In this document: positions 36,246 to 48,500 of the stretch, piece by piece
How positions within the stretch are numbered: the first letter of the stretch is position 1
Layout: each line of letters begins with the position of its first letter
Made by a program: the position numbers and the translations under genes
Origin: Daphnia pulex
Taxonomy: Eukaryota > Arthropoda > Branchiopoda > Diplostraca > Daphniidae
NCBI RefSeq assembly: GCF_021134715.1
Contig: NC_060019.1
Coordinates: 8,432,001 to 8,496,000, forward strand
DNA length: 64,000 nucleotides
Reading direction: 5' to 3'
Notes under the pieces: model-generated
What the model saw: the letters and a program-made list of their open reading frames with translations, nothing else
Database searches by the model: none
What the model was told of the DNA's origin: nothing

Positions 36246-39200
36246 CTTGAGGAAAACGCAAATTATCTTGAATTTTCGTCGAGGCCCTCCACCAACCGCA
36301 CCCCTTGCAGAAGGAACTTAATTACATCAATACGAAAGCCCCAACAACCGGAAAAAAAATGAACGAGCGAGACAAATTTACAGGACATAGCAAAAAGAGA
36401 AAAAAAATCTTAACCAGAACACTTTGAAAAATAAAAAACAAATGATGAAATATGAATTTTTAAAATATTCTTTGGTATAAAAAAAAACATGTTTGAATAA
36501 TATATAACCGACATACTACCACGTACTACAGGTTGTCTTTATTTGATTGATTTATTTTGTTACATTGTTTTTTTATTTTATTTTAGAACTAATTTCTACA
36601 TAAATATTCTTCCTATATTATGTATCACATGATTGGCGTCTATTCCGGACATTATGTAATCTCCTTAATTCTTACCAAAAAAAAAAGACTAAAAGCCAAA
36701 GTCCCCCAACATTATCTCTATCCCATATAATAAAACTGTGTAATCCACATTTCGGTTTGATCGTTCAATGTTTCAATTCACTAATGTATCATTATAGTTA
36801 TTAATAATATTACCATACATACTAACTTTAGTAAAAATGATATCCAGAACAGGAAATGACACAAAAAAAAGTTCAATGACATTATAATTAGCTAAATTAG
36901 CTTCTATAATAGATTTTAACTGGAATACTCGTCATCTCGCATTCCGTCTAATAAAATTGATAATTCATTCAACGTCAGCAACACCCCCAAAAGAAAAGAT
37001 AATATACAGAAGAATGATAATATTGATTTGGAATGTGCATTCTTCACTATTTAGTTGAACCGCGTCACGGAGGAGAGCTGCGTTGTTATCAAACAAACAC
37101 GACGACGCCTACTCTTATACTTAGTCTGAATTTCAGCTGAATAAGGGATAGCATAATAATAGCTATAAGCCCTTGATGTCAAAAAGGGGTCGGGGTTCGA
37201 TATAGTCGGCCGTCGCCCCTCCAAGAAAAACCCACACGCTTTTCTTCATCATCTTTTCTCTTATAAAATATTAATAATAACTCTCGGGGTATTATATACG
37301 TATAGAATCATCAATCAATAAACCAATCTCAACAGAGTCGCAGCAGCGTCGCTTATGCTTTAGAAAGCTTCCATTGAAAATTAATCAAATAAGCGGCTCT
37401 GTTTTTAACGGTTTTTAACTTAAAAATCTACTATAATCTTTGAGTATTCCGTTTGAATTTGGCGGGGTGTCCCAATCAGCTTTGAAGTTAAAGTTCAAAG
37501 TTCAAACTTGTCTGTACTACAGACGGAATAGATCTGCTGTTAACTGGAAGCAGATGACGCCCATCTAACGAACTGAATTAAATGCTGCCAACTCCTCCGG
37601 GAGTTACCTGATGAACATCTTTCTCGGAATCGGTATCCGTAGTCGAAATAAACTTTCTCCTTTATTCGACGTATTAGACATTAAGTCCTTAAATTGTTTT
37701 CTACATCTGCTGCTCACTAAAGCGGAAAAGGCAAAACTAATAGAGAGAAGGTCGTCGCTTGCTGATTGCGGTCGGCGCATCAGCTGTTGATATCTCACCC
37801 ATAATCAGCTGGGATCGCTCCCGCTCTTAAACAACTTTATTGGCCACTCTCAGCCATGGAAATCCACCCGACTACTTTACATATCTGGCAAACGTTTTAT
37901 CCAGTTCTTTGTACATAGCACATCTTCGACGCGCTAATAATTCGTTCAAAAATAGAACAATTTCTGAAATGAAATTTGACTCTTCGTTATCTTCCGTAAA
38001 TAGCGAAATGAAAGAACACGGCGATTGAGATTTGAATATGTTAAAAAAAAACTGCGGGATTTGCGTTGCACGGTGAATATGAAATTTCATCTTTTGAACG
38101 CGAAAGCGCCAGCAGAGATTTACTGCGCCAAACGGCTGAGAGAACTTTGGCGTACATAACAGCCCAAGCGAGAGACGGGCGAATTCATAAGAGACTCTAC
38201 TACATACATGGGAAGAAGATTTAGCTAGAAAACTGCCGCCATGAAAGACAATAAACTATGGGGCGTTACTGTCGACGGGGAAAACACTGCTGCGATTAAA
38301 TTCCCGACTTGATATGATGGCGTCGAGTGCGCAGCAGTGTGTGCTGCTGGAGACGATGGGAAAACTGAAACCGATCCGCATCACCCACCACCAGCCATTC
38401 TCAAAAAATAAAGGGAAATGATGAAAAATATAAGATCCGAGCTTTGATGGATTTTCTATAGAGCACCGCGTGACACTTGTCCCTAGACGCTGTCAAAGAC
38501 AAAAGAGATGATGGTACATACGGTGCATCTAATATTCACAAAAGAAGAAAAGAGACGCGTCCACGTAATTGTCTTCACTCTCTGTCAGAAAAATGATTCC
38601 AAGAAGAAGAAGAAGAAGAAGAAGAAGAAGGGAAATATTAAGGTAGTATAGTACTGATGCTGGTTGTCAGTAGAGCGTGACACGAACCCATTACCATCCC
38701 CGCAGTGCACGACAGCAATCTGTTTGCTCCCGCGATTTCTCATCATCATTCCGTCAACTCCCACTGGCTCATCTTTTTCTCGCCCAGTTATATGCTGGCT
38801 CCTGGTTGTTCGCTACTGTACTCGCCCCCAAATGTAGTCTACATGTATAGAGTCTGGTATGAATGTACCCATAGCTTATTATATGATTTGTATTTGTTAT
38901 TTAGGGATATTGTTACGTCAGGACAGGAGATATATATATATATACGAGTGGGCGTTGACACAATACGGGAGACCACGCCCATTTTATTTGCAGTTCAATA
39001 AGTTGCTGGTGGAGCGGTTCACCCAGAAAGTCACGAAGCAACGAAATGTAGCCCAGAGACAAGGCAATTGCACAATCGTGAACAATGGGTAACCATAGGC
39101 CTGTACACTATCGTCAAGAGCAAGTTATGATTGTTCCCCTTCTTACCACCGTAGACAAAAAGTTCAGCCCACCCATCCGACACAACAACGTGAATTTCTA

Positions 39201-39638
39201 GGACAAAATAATAATAAAAAAGATTGCCATTTTTTTAAAAAAGAAGAACCAAAGAGGAAGAAAAACAATTCAATCAAATCTAATTTGAAAAACTCGAGTT
39301 CTCTATCAACCGTTTGTCGTCCATGACACTCTAGCCGAGCGTGACATCAAGTCCTCTCGAAGGAGGAAGAAAAAGAATGTGCAGTTGACTAAAAGAAAAA
39401 CTCGGGAATATAATAGGAACTGTAATGATTCACGTCATACAGCGTGGAGCGGACCATCGTCTGGGGGCCGTTGAGTCTCATCCAATCGGAGCTGTACATA
39501 ATAATAGAATAATAATTCCCCGGGAGTCTCTTTTGATTTCACAGCCGTTTGAGCTGATGGCGGACGATTGTTTTTTTTTTGTTTTTTTTCAAAACTCAGC
39601 AAGTCTAAAAGAAAGACAGCTTCATAGAGTGTATAATA
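36246..39638. other. Gene-free stretch between the two mobile elements
   Basis: No coding region is supported. The first 700 bases are very A/T-rich and contain AATAAA hexamers (about 36430 and 36728) that may belong to the original 3' end of the peptide gene before the DIRS insertion. The remainder contains an (AAG)10 run and unassigned sequence with only short frames. Confidence 0.45.
38601..38630. repeat. (AAG)10 microsatellite
   Basis: Ten perfect AAG units in non-coding sequence. Confidence 0.9.
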
Positions 39639-40059
39639 GACCTTTTTCACAATGCGGAAAGTCGGGATTTTACAATCCGGCAACGCCGCAATCGGCCATC
39701 TTTGTTCTAATTAATTTTTTCCCGTGTAAATTCCCATAAGGAATCGGGGTCCCTTTAGTTTAAATTCATTTTTAATTTATTGGTGCCTTAAATAAAATAT
39801 ATTTCTCACTGATCGTGTTCCCAGATGAATTAGTAACATTTTCATGTATGGTAAGTATTACTTGTAGCTTATATTAATTATGTAATTTGAACTTTAATTA
39901 GGTTGTTTTGATTCTGGAATGTCAAAACAGATTTGTTGTGTGTTTGCCGTTTGGCTGGTAACCAATTAACCATGCTGGTAACAGATACAATGTTCGTGAA
40001 ACTGTTATGTAAGTTTTGCTTCCAAATGTGAATGTTATCGGACATCCAGAATATGTGGT
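39639..40059 (+). repeat. Left inverted arm of foldback element
   Basis: 421 bases matching the reverse complement of 40882-41285 with few substitutions and one indel. The match stops abruptly after ATATGTGGT. Confidence 0.88.
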
Positions 40060-40080
40060 TTTATAAAGTAGGAGCCATGT

Positions 40081-40534
40081 ATGGCTGAAAAGAACAAATA
40101 TGAGAAAAAAAGATTGACAAAAGAAAGCAGAGTTTGCAACATTTTGCTTCCGGTAACATACTATTTTTTAAAGTAATTAATTGATTAAGATCGTATTTTA
40201 ACTATTTCCCTGAATAGGTCAGCCAAGTTATGTATTTAACTAAAGATGTTGACTGGGCACCAACACGTAATCATGAGAATAATTCCATTGGGATGGCTAC
40301 TGTTAAAAGAATTAGTCGCTCTGTAAGAAGGCAGATTGCTTGTATATGTTCAAAGATGTAAGAGGATGGTATATTATTTATATTGATTATGTCATTTATA
40401 AAACATTGCTTAACATATTTCATCATTTTCTCTCATAGACAGTTCCAAAAGATGCAGTAACTGATGTCATGAAAGATACCGCTGGATATACCCAATGCAG
40501 AACACCTTTGATAGACACATCAACAAATTGGTGA
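40081..40534 (+). CDS. Possible three-exon 90-residue ORF inside the foldback element
   Basis: Exons 40081-40152, 40218-40322 and 40439-40534 join in phase 0 at GT/AG borders (CCG|gtaaca, aatag|GTC, TCT|gtaaga, atag|ACA), from ATG to TGA. The introns would be 65 and 116 nt, normal for this locus. An AATAAA follows at about 40606. The predicted protein starts with a Lys/Glu-rich segment (MAEKNKYEKKRLTKES), has WAPTRNHENNS in the middle, and ends in TSTNW. I do not recognise a family. It could be a captured host gene fragment, a reduced element protein, or chance. It lies entirely in the unique centre, between the arms. No other frame in the centre is better. Confidence 0.4.
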
Positions 40535-40881
40535 ATCAACAAACGAGCAGCATCCATCTACCTGCAACACAGCTCTTGCATTAGAAAACTAGGCATTGGT
40601 TCTTCGAATAAAAGTATTGAAAAATGAAAAGACATTTACTAGTTGAAACAGTGTCACATGTTCAGTATCTGTATTAAAAACTTCTTTTCACCTCGTTTAA
40701 TACAAATGTTTCTCTAGAAAAAAGAATCGTGTGTATTCTTAAAGTGATAAATAAATAACGATAATGAATCAGATAGCCTAATCATAGTGAACGCTTCGTC
40801 AGATTAGTGAACTAAATGTTAAAGCAGTTGAATTAGTAAATTTTAAACTAGTTAACCCCAAATACTTTTGAGGGAATTTTT

Positions 40882-41285
40882 ACCACATATTCTGGATGTC
40901 CAATAACATTCACTTTTGGGATGCAAAACTTACATAACAGATTCATAAACATTGTATCTGTTACCGCAGCCAAACGGCAAACACACAACAAATCTGTTTT
41001 GACATTCCAGAATCAAAACAACCTAATTAAAGTTCAAATTACATAATTAATATAAGCCACAAGTAATACTTACCATACATGAAAATGTTACTAATTCATC
41101 TGGGAACACGATCAATGAGAAATATATTTTATTTAAGGCACCAATAAATTAAAAATGAATTTAAACTAAAGGGACCCCGATTCCTTATGGGAATTTACAC
41201 GGGGAAAAATTAATTAGAACAAAGATGGCCGATTGCGGCGTTGCCGGATTGTAAAATCCCGACTTTCCGCATTGTGAAAAAGGTC
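40882..41285 (-). repeat. Right inverted arm of foldback element
   Basis: 404 bases, inverted copy of the left arm, ending in the reverse complement of the left terminus and followed by TATAATA. Confidence 0.88.
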
Positions 41286-41292
41286 TATAATA

Positions 41293-44200
41293 CGGATTTA
41301 GGATGAGGGTCGATTTCAAATGTTATTTGCTATCGATTTATTAACGATGGCTATTAGAAGAAAAGTGTCGTCTGCTTTCGTCATTTCAAGTTAAGATTTT
41401 ACAAACAAAACGGAATGACAATATCGAAATTGAAAGGTAAATTTCAATTTTAAATGATAAATTAGTATATTGTTTAAGTCTGTTTATGTTTACAATCGAT
41501 CTGGAAAGCAATCGTGTTGATTTGCGAAAACGTGGTCAACACAAAATTGTGTATTTCGTCCCTTTTTGCTTTTGCTTTTCAAGGTTCAAGTTAAAAACAT
41601 TTGGTTATTTGGGAATCATTCAACAGTCTCAATTTTGAAACAGACATAAGTTGTTGGTTGGCAAATTAATTCAGTGTTGTTCCTGCAGAAAAAACACGAT
41701 CATGTTGATAACACAACATTTTCAAATTTGTCCATGCAAGATTTTTAAAAAGCTGTTTTGTGCTTTAGTAGGCTATTAATTGTTGTAGTTTCAACAGTTT
41801 TAATTTGGAAATTTGTCATTGTTTGTCATTTTAAACAGCATTGGGAGTTTTCTTGGAGGAACAGCAATTGAATGATTTGACGACAAACTCATGTTTGTGC
41901 AATTTAAACTATGGGGACAATTTTAACACCAATAGCAAAGTGCCACTAGAAAATGTTACGACCTAGACGCTACATCTCCTAGTTACAGAAACCAAACAAT
42001 AGGTCCACTTTCAGAGAGGCTACAAAAAAGTTATTATGAATCTTTTTGCCTTTGACGAACGCAAAGGCCAAGGGGACCAGCAAACTCGAGCCCACTTCTT
42101 CATCCACTGTGATCCAGTCGTCCGGGCCATTTAATGAAAAAAACGGGTGGAGCATATGATGAACAATATCCAGCGCGTTCTTTTGAGACACGACAGCTGC
42201 TGGGCAACTGTAATAGACAAAAACAAATTTCGGCCTCTCTTAACACTTTATGTACAGCAGCAGTCGATTCTTCATGTAGGTCATTAACCGTCCGTTCAAC
42301 TTGTGTTCCCATTTTTCATAGCTAGATTACACACACACACACAGCATCTTTAAAAAACCCTGACATGTTGTAGGCGCAACTTGGCCTTTGGGCGAGGGTG
42401 TATATAATAGATCCCATCAAGTTATTCATGGATGATCGGGGGTGTTGAGCCTCGAAGAAATGTATGTTCATCTAAATAATTTTTTGTTGTATAAATCGAC
42501 AGGGGGGAGAAAAAGAAGCTTTTCCCAGAGCTTATAGAAGTATCGGCAGCTTTAGTTCAAGAGTCCCTAGCAACGCTTTGATCGTCACGTGTGATCGCAT
42601 TAGCAACAATGCGTGTCTGCGTGTGCACACGTCCATACGCCGAAGCCATTTAGACTTGGCGATCAGGTGGATTTTGGAGATTGCGGCGCAATCAGGCCGA
42701 TGCATTATAGACAGGCGTCTGTTGCCAGGCGACGGGAGATGGGCCGTGCTGCACTTGGTGAAGATTGCCGATGGAAGCGGGAGCCAATATAATGGGGCGA
42801 CAGGTCTTCAGGTGATGCTCTTTATCATCTGCCATCAGGACCACCTGCTGTCGTTCGTCATCGATTTGAAGAAAATGCAAATTTAACAGGAACCTTTCGA
42901 TTCATTCAAGCTCCCGGAAGAAACTCATTGTCGAGGAATTCACGTTCGGTGTTATACGTTAGTGAATCGTCCGTGTGTAAAAGAGGTGGCATTCGGTACT
43001 TTTGATCCGCTTCTGTTGTACTACAATATTGCGACAATCGTTTCCTTTCAGTTTGTGACGCATTTCGTTCCATCCTTGAAATTGGATGATTCCGGTCCAG
43101 AATTTTTTTCGGCTTCCATCCAGTTGTTTTTCAAAATGTTGCGGCTTCCAGCCGACGGCGCCATCTTGTAAACAGAACCTTCACCGTGTGTTGCATCCAG
43201 TTTTTGAAATTTTTAATCACGAAATTATTTTACGGCGACAGGTAAAATTACAGGAGAACCACGGCATCTATTGGGAAATTTGGGAAAACGTGGGAAAGAA
43301 ATCATTTCTGATGGCAGCCAGAAGATTGTGCGGATGATTAATCAAATTGCTTCCGAAGGTGTGTGCTGCAGTCGAAACGCTTAGAAAGGTAAGCATAGAG
43401 TCTTAGAGATTTGAAGGAAATAATTATTCTTTCATTTCCTGACCGAATGATTACAGTCCGCAGACCTTGTGAGGCGTGTGACGTGCATAACCTCACGCAA
43501 CAATTTCCTTCCTGCCTTTCAAAGAAATCGATGACTAATGGATCGAACGAGTCATGAATTACAGGTAAGTTGCGCATCTTCGACATCCTATTCAACTTGT
43601 TGCGAATAATCTTACAGGACACGGACCGCAACCCCCAAAAAATAGAAATAAAAGGCCGGTTCGGTTTGTTTGATCAGTTCAGCCGCGTTGCCAATGGCAA
43701 CCGATGGATAAACACAAAAGAGCCAGGGTCTGTGTATGTTTGTGTGTGGGTTTTCTCTCATTCTCTATTCATTTCCTCTCTTCACCAACGCCCTTTTCCT
43801 TACAACTGACCACCCCTTCTCTCTCTTCCTCATTCCATCAATCGGATTGTACAAGTGCGCAGCAGAGCAGTATGTATCTATCGATGGAATGCGGGTCTCG
43901 CGGTGGAATCCGGATCGTGGCAGATCATCACTGAGCCTCTCGTAGGCATCCGGAGAAGGAAGGATAGAGTATTATAATGCGCTTTTCAACCATTTGGCCG
44001 AAATCCCCCCTCTTTCACGTTTCTGCACACATCCAGACACCCTCGGGATAATTGGGAATGGGGCTGACAAGGCCAATAACCTGGCGTACGCGACTCAAGC
44101 AGGTCAACTGGTTTTATTCGGTTCCATACTGGATCCTCTTCTTCTTCTTCTTCTCTCCACTAGATGATGGGCCGTTGAGGTTAGCCGGAGCAAGGAATAT

Positions 44201-45480
44201 AGCGCCCCAGGGTAGACCAGGTAACCTCGGCGTATACCTGTACACACACACACCTGGGAATGGGGTGGTGGGAGGTAGTCTCCTGTTCTCTTTCTCCCTC
44301 CTCCCCTCTTCTTCTACACACTTTGTGAGTGTGTGTCTCTCTCTCTTGCCCACCTTTCCGTGTGTACCTGGTGGTGGAAGGGAAAAAAGGAAAAGAGAGA
44401 AAAGGAAAGAAAAAAGAGCCACGTTGCCATCAAAAGCGAAAAGGTGTACAACAACGCAGTAGGATAGGATAGGAGAGAGAGAGAGAGAGAGTTTGTGTAC
44501 TACAGTGTAACCAACACACACATACAGTCGACGCTGGGCCGGGCAAACAGTCGCCACGGGCTTGGAAAGTGCAACACTCGACCAAACATCACAGAGGAAC
44601 TTCAGAGCTGACGGGCGGCGGGTTGTGTGTTGTTGTGTTCAGTGTCACTTTGTTTCGTCATCGTTCCACCCAACAAACGTGAGACATCAGTTTGACTTTT
44701 TTCGCAGTCGTCCGCAGTGTGAATTCGATAACCAAATAAAATATCAACAGGCCACATTGCGTCAAATCCTCCATTTTTTGGTGTACCTGGAACGCTGGCC
44801 ATCTTGGACGCTACCAACAACCGGCGAAAATTCAAAAGCCAAGAAGTTTGTGCAAAAAAAAGGAAGAACCTTGGAGCTGGGCAACATTCTGGCGGTGGAT
44901 CAGACTGGAACAACAAAAAACCCCCCCAACCAAAAGAAGACAAAAACTTTGAGCGAGAGGAAGTAAAACAAAACCGCAGAACAACCGACGAAGAATCGCA
45001 TTTAAGGAGAGAGGGAGGTGCCACAACAATTCCCCTCCGCTCTGTGTGTGTGTGTGTGTGTTTATATTTCTGTTAGATAGGCACAGACAAGTCGTAGAGA
45101 ATTCTCCAGACACAACACACATAGTCCGTGTGTGTGTATGCGCACCTCACACGATGTACACCGGATATTGCAGGTTGGCGCTGGATATTGAGACGGCCGC
45201 CAGTTATTCTAGCACCGGATTACCTACATGAACTCCTGCCGATTCGCTCCGAGGAATTTTTTTACCGTTTTTCTTTATTTTTGAAAAGAAAATAAAGTTG
45301 AATAAAGTTGTTGACTTTTTCCCCCCCATAGCCGCGCCCCTTTTCCACCCTCCTCCCAAATAAGGAATTTTAACCGTTTACAACGTTGCAAACGTGAAAA
45401 AGTTGAAGAAAAAACCCGCACCGGATTACAACTTTTGTCGACTTGTGTGTTGGTGTTGTTTGGGTTTAGTGTCGGATGTT
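41293..45480. other. Gene-free stretch upstream of claudin-like gene
   Basis: I find no supported coding exon. Several GC-richer patches with short open frames on both strands (for example 42578-42886) have no recognisable motif. The last 1.5 kb is rich in CA/TG and AG/CT simple repeats (AG run about 44472-44491; TG run 45043-45061) and may contain promoter and 5' non-coding exons of the downstream gene. Confidence 0.4.
45043..45061. repeat. (TG)n dinucleotide repeat
   Basis: About nine TG units, upstream of the claudin-like gene. Confidence 0.85.
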
Positions 45481-45500
45481 GATCATCGCAAGATGAGCAA

Positions 45501-48500
45501 ATGGAGAAGCGCAATTTGAGAGTGTCCGCCTTGGCTGAGGGATTAGCGGCCATCGGCTTGGTCCTGGCCATCATCACCGTCATATCTCCGTACTGGGGAA
45601 GATTTTCCAACGAAGGATCACCTAATAGTGGCGGTACGTTTCTTTTTCTCTATTTTTAATCATTTTCTTCCGGTTTGGACATTTTTTTTTCGTTTATGAC
45701 ATGTCGTGTTTGTGTGTCAAAAAGACCCACAACACCTCGCCCGGTGCTGTTGTTATCTACTCTGTTTTATTCACTGGCGCACGAAAAATGTTTTTTTTTT
45801 TTTTTTTAAGAAAGAAAAGAATTAAATCACACGGGTATTATCGGTGCTGTGGGATCCAACGGGCTCCAACTCTGAAAAAGCCAAGGGAAAGTCGAGAGAG
45901 AGAGAAAAGAGCTGCGAGGAAAATGGGGTCAGAAATGTTGTCTACCTTCTCCTGAAGAAAAAAAAAACTGTTGAGGTTCTTTGATATCTCCTCAAGAGCT
46001 GTTCCCCTTCTTCTTCTTCTTCTTCTACCTTTTGGGATATCTTTTTGCCTTGCAGCCTGACCACAGGGCATATGATAACTCAAGATTCCTTTTCTTCCCT
46101 TCTCTCTTTCGTTTTTCCTTTTTTTTACCTTCGCCATCTTTTCTTGAATTTTCTCAACCGGAGCGACAAACCAGAACAGTCTGTTGATTGGTTTGTCGTC
46201 CAAGGTAGTCGATAATACTCGTTATATATATATTAAAAGAATCTCAGCATACCAAGTTTGATTCCCCCATCAAGAGATTTTTTGACCGTTTGACCGTCAG
46301 AGGTTCAAAGCACTATTGATAGGTAAATGTCTTGTTCTCGACAAACCAGTTAGTTATTATCTTTTAGGTTGTAGACGTGCTTTTCATCTTAAAAAGACAA
46401 GAAAAAAGAGTATCATGGCCTCTCAATCCTTTTTTTTTAATGGGCCTGGCAATGAACTTAACGGGAAAACAACTCCGTCTACCGTGTTGAATTTGATTAC
46501 AAAAGTCGAAGACGCTTCATTTCGTTTTTTTACAGCTTTTTTTTTGTTTTCTCGACTGTACACTGTACTGGGGAAGGTTAGGTTCTGTAACGGTGTCAAC
46601 TCAAGTCACACAATCCGGGGATGAACGGAGTGAAACGGTCCGTGAGGAGCATCCGGAAAGAGGGTCTCCTCCTAACTAACAATGATAACAAAAATAACTA
46701 CAATTGGATAGAGAGGGGGGGGGGGAGATATGATGGGCGGGTGATGTGATGAATTTACTGCACGTACATATCGCGATCCGACAATATAATAAATGGGCAA
46801 CATTTATATTCTTCCAGCCGGCTCCTCTCTCGTTCGCATTTTATTTTTTAGTTGACAGCGGAAATGGCTTCCATCCTAGGCCTTTTCTCCTCCCTCTTTC
46901 CCCCCCTTGTGAAAGACACTACTCTCTAACATATTCCATTGTGATCCAGACATCCGATTACATTCTCCAGTAGCTTTCTTTCTCCGGAATAACTAAACAG
47001 CTGGCCATGATTTTTCTCTCGACAAGTGCTGGTCCCTTTCCACACGTTTTGGTTGGTGCGTTCAATGTCTGTCTGTTTTGTCTGTGGCAGAGTCGAAACT
47101 GATTGGTCGGCCGTTTTCACATCCGCCACATTCGACGACAGTTTGCGCGAGTTGGACATACAAAAAAAATAAAATAAATGTTGTTGAATGATCACGCTGG
47201 CGTGAAGCGTCGTGACCGAATTTCCACTAGAAAGTCCGTCACAAAATCTCGGCAGCGACGCCTCAAGGGCTTTTCAGTCTTCTTCTCTCTTTTGCCCTCT
47301 ATAATTATTCGTTACATTCCAACAGCGCCATCCCCCATTGATTGATGATTTTAAAATTTTTCTGCCTGTTGGATAGTTTCACGTCCGCAAGGCGTTGTTG
47401 CGGTCGTTCATTTCGTTATTTTCTTTAATTCGCCAGCGCACGATGTTTTGTTGTTTTATTCCGAGAATTGAGATCACGAGATTCGGGAGTCATTTCGTGC
47501 GTACAAGAATCACGGGTCATTTTCTCGTACTGTCGGGTTTTTTTTGTGGCCGTTCAATTTCGTATGCAAAAGGGCGAGGTGAAATTTAGAAAAAAAAAAG
47601 GCGCGGAACCGGATCAATCTCGTTTGTCGCCCGTTTCGTGACGCTCCGTTGCACTAAGCAGATTCCGTCGCCAACGAGTTTGGGAAACGTCAGCTGTTCT
47701 GCTGTGTAACGGCAGCAGAAAACGGTGAAAGCTTCCAAAATGGGTTCAAGGGGAAATTTAAAAAAAAATGTTTTCTTCAATTATTTGAGACTGTTTCTAA
47801 ATTATGCTGTTGTTGTCGAGCCCGGAAACGGCGGAGCTCGTGTCCAGAATTCATTATTCGTTTGTGTTTTTTCTTATTTTTTGAAGAGAGAAACATATAG
47901 TCAGTAGAGCGTCTCTCAGATCGATCACCTGACCATTTCTGTCTGTTCTTTTTTTACATTTTAGAATTTGTTTATGCCGAGACCCGCCGGTAAGAGAATA
48001 TTTCAACTGTCAACTGCTTTTTTTCTGTGGAATTTCTAGGGTGTTTTTTGTTTCTTTTTACCGTCAAAATTCAAATTGATTTTGATTTAACCACGCGCAT
48101 TTCTTTGGCTCAATACTTTTTTAAGAAGGTTCGGTTTGTTGGCCTGATTATACAAAAGCACGTGCGCTAGCTGCTGCTTAAAGCATCACATGTCACTCTT
48201 AAATGTGGCCATTGTAACCTGGGCTATTTAGAGAGCAAACAATGGACTAAGGTTGTTTTCCCCAGTTTCTACTCACTTCAATATTTTATTTCATCGTACC
48301 TGACGAGTCCTTTGCAAAGGTGTTTGTTGTTATAGGAGCCCAAACTGAAATCTCCCTTGGGAAAATAATCGACAGGTGTTGAATCTGCACCTAAACTTCC
48401 ATTATTGAATTTAAGAAAAATAGCCCAGGAATTTCTATCGTCGACAAATCCCACCGATTGTTTCTCAAAATACCCCGCCGTGTCAATAGAAAAAGAGGAT

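Larger units (their letters stand above)
39639..41285. mobile_element. Foldback DNA transposon with ~400-bp inverted arms
   Basis: A 1647-bp element. The left arm 39639-40059 and right arm 40882-41285 are near-perfect inverted repeats beginning GACCTTTTTCACAATGCGG. The direct heptamer TATAATA flanks both ends (39632-39638 and 41286-41292) and is the likely target duplication; because it is almost palindromic, a shorter duplication with longer arms cannot be excluded. The left arm carries roughly 17 extra bases near 39960-39980, within a repeated GCTGGTAAC motif. No transposase is recognisable, so it is probably non-autonomous. The superfamily is unclear. The unique centre holds a possible three-exon ORF, annotated separately. 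Confidence 0.88.

Noticed and set aside
37180..37215. GGGTTCGA-like stretch that could be a tRNA T-arm
   Set aside because: No acceptor stem or anticodon arm could be paired around it.
40300..40500. Faint likeness of the foldback-element ORF to the histone H4 VKRIS and DAVT stretches
   Set aside because: Only a few residues agree, the order and spacing do not fit a histone fold, and the likeness is too weak to name a family.
42578..42886. GC-richer patch open on both strands that resembled an exon
   Set aside because: Neither strand gives a recognisable protein and no consistent neighbouring exon could be found.
47965..47989. 25-nt microexon with AG/GT borders in the claudin-like gene's first intron
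   Set aside because: Including it shifts the frame of the next exon, which encodes the claudin GLW signature; direct joining of 45633 to 49239 keeps the frame.
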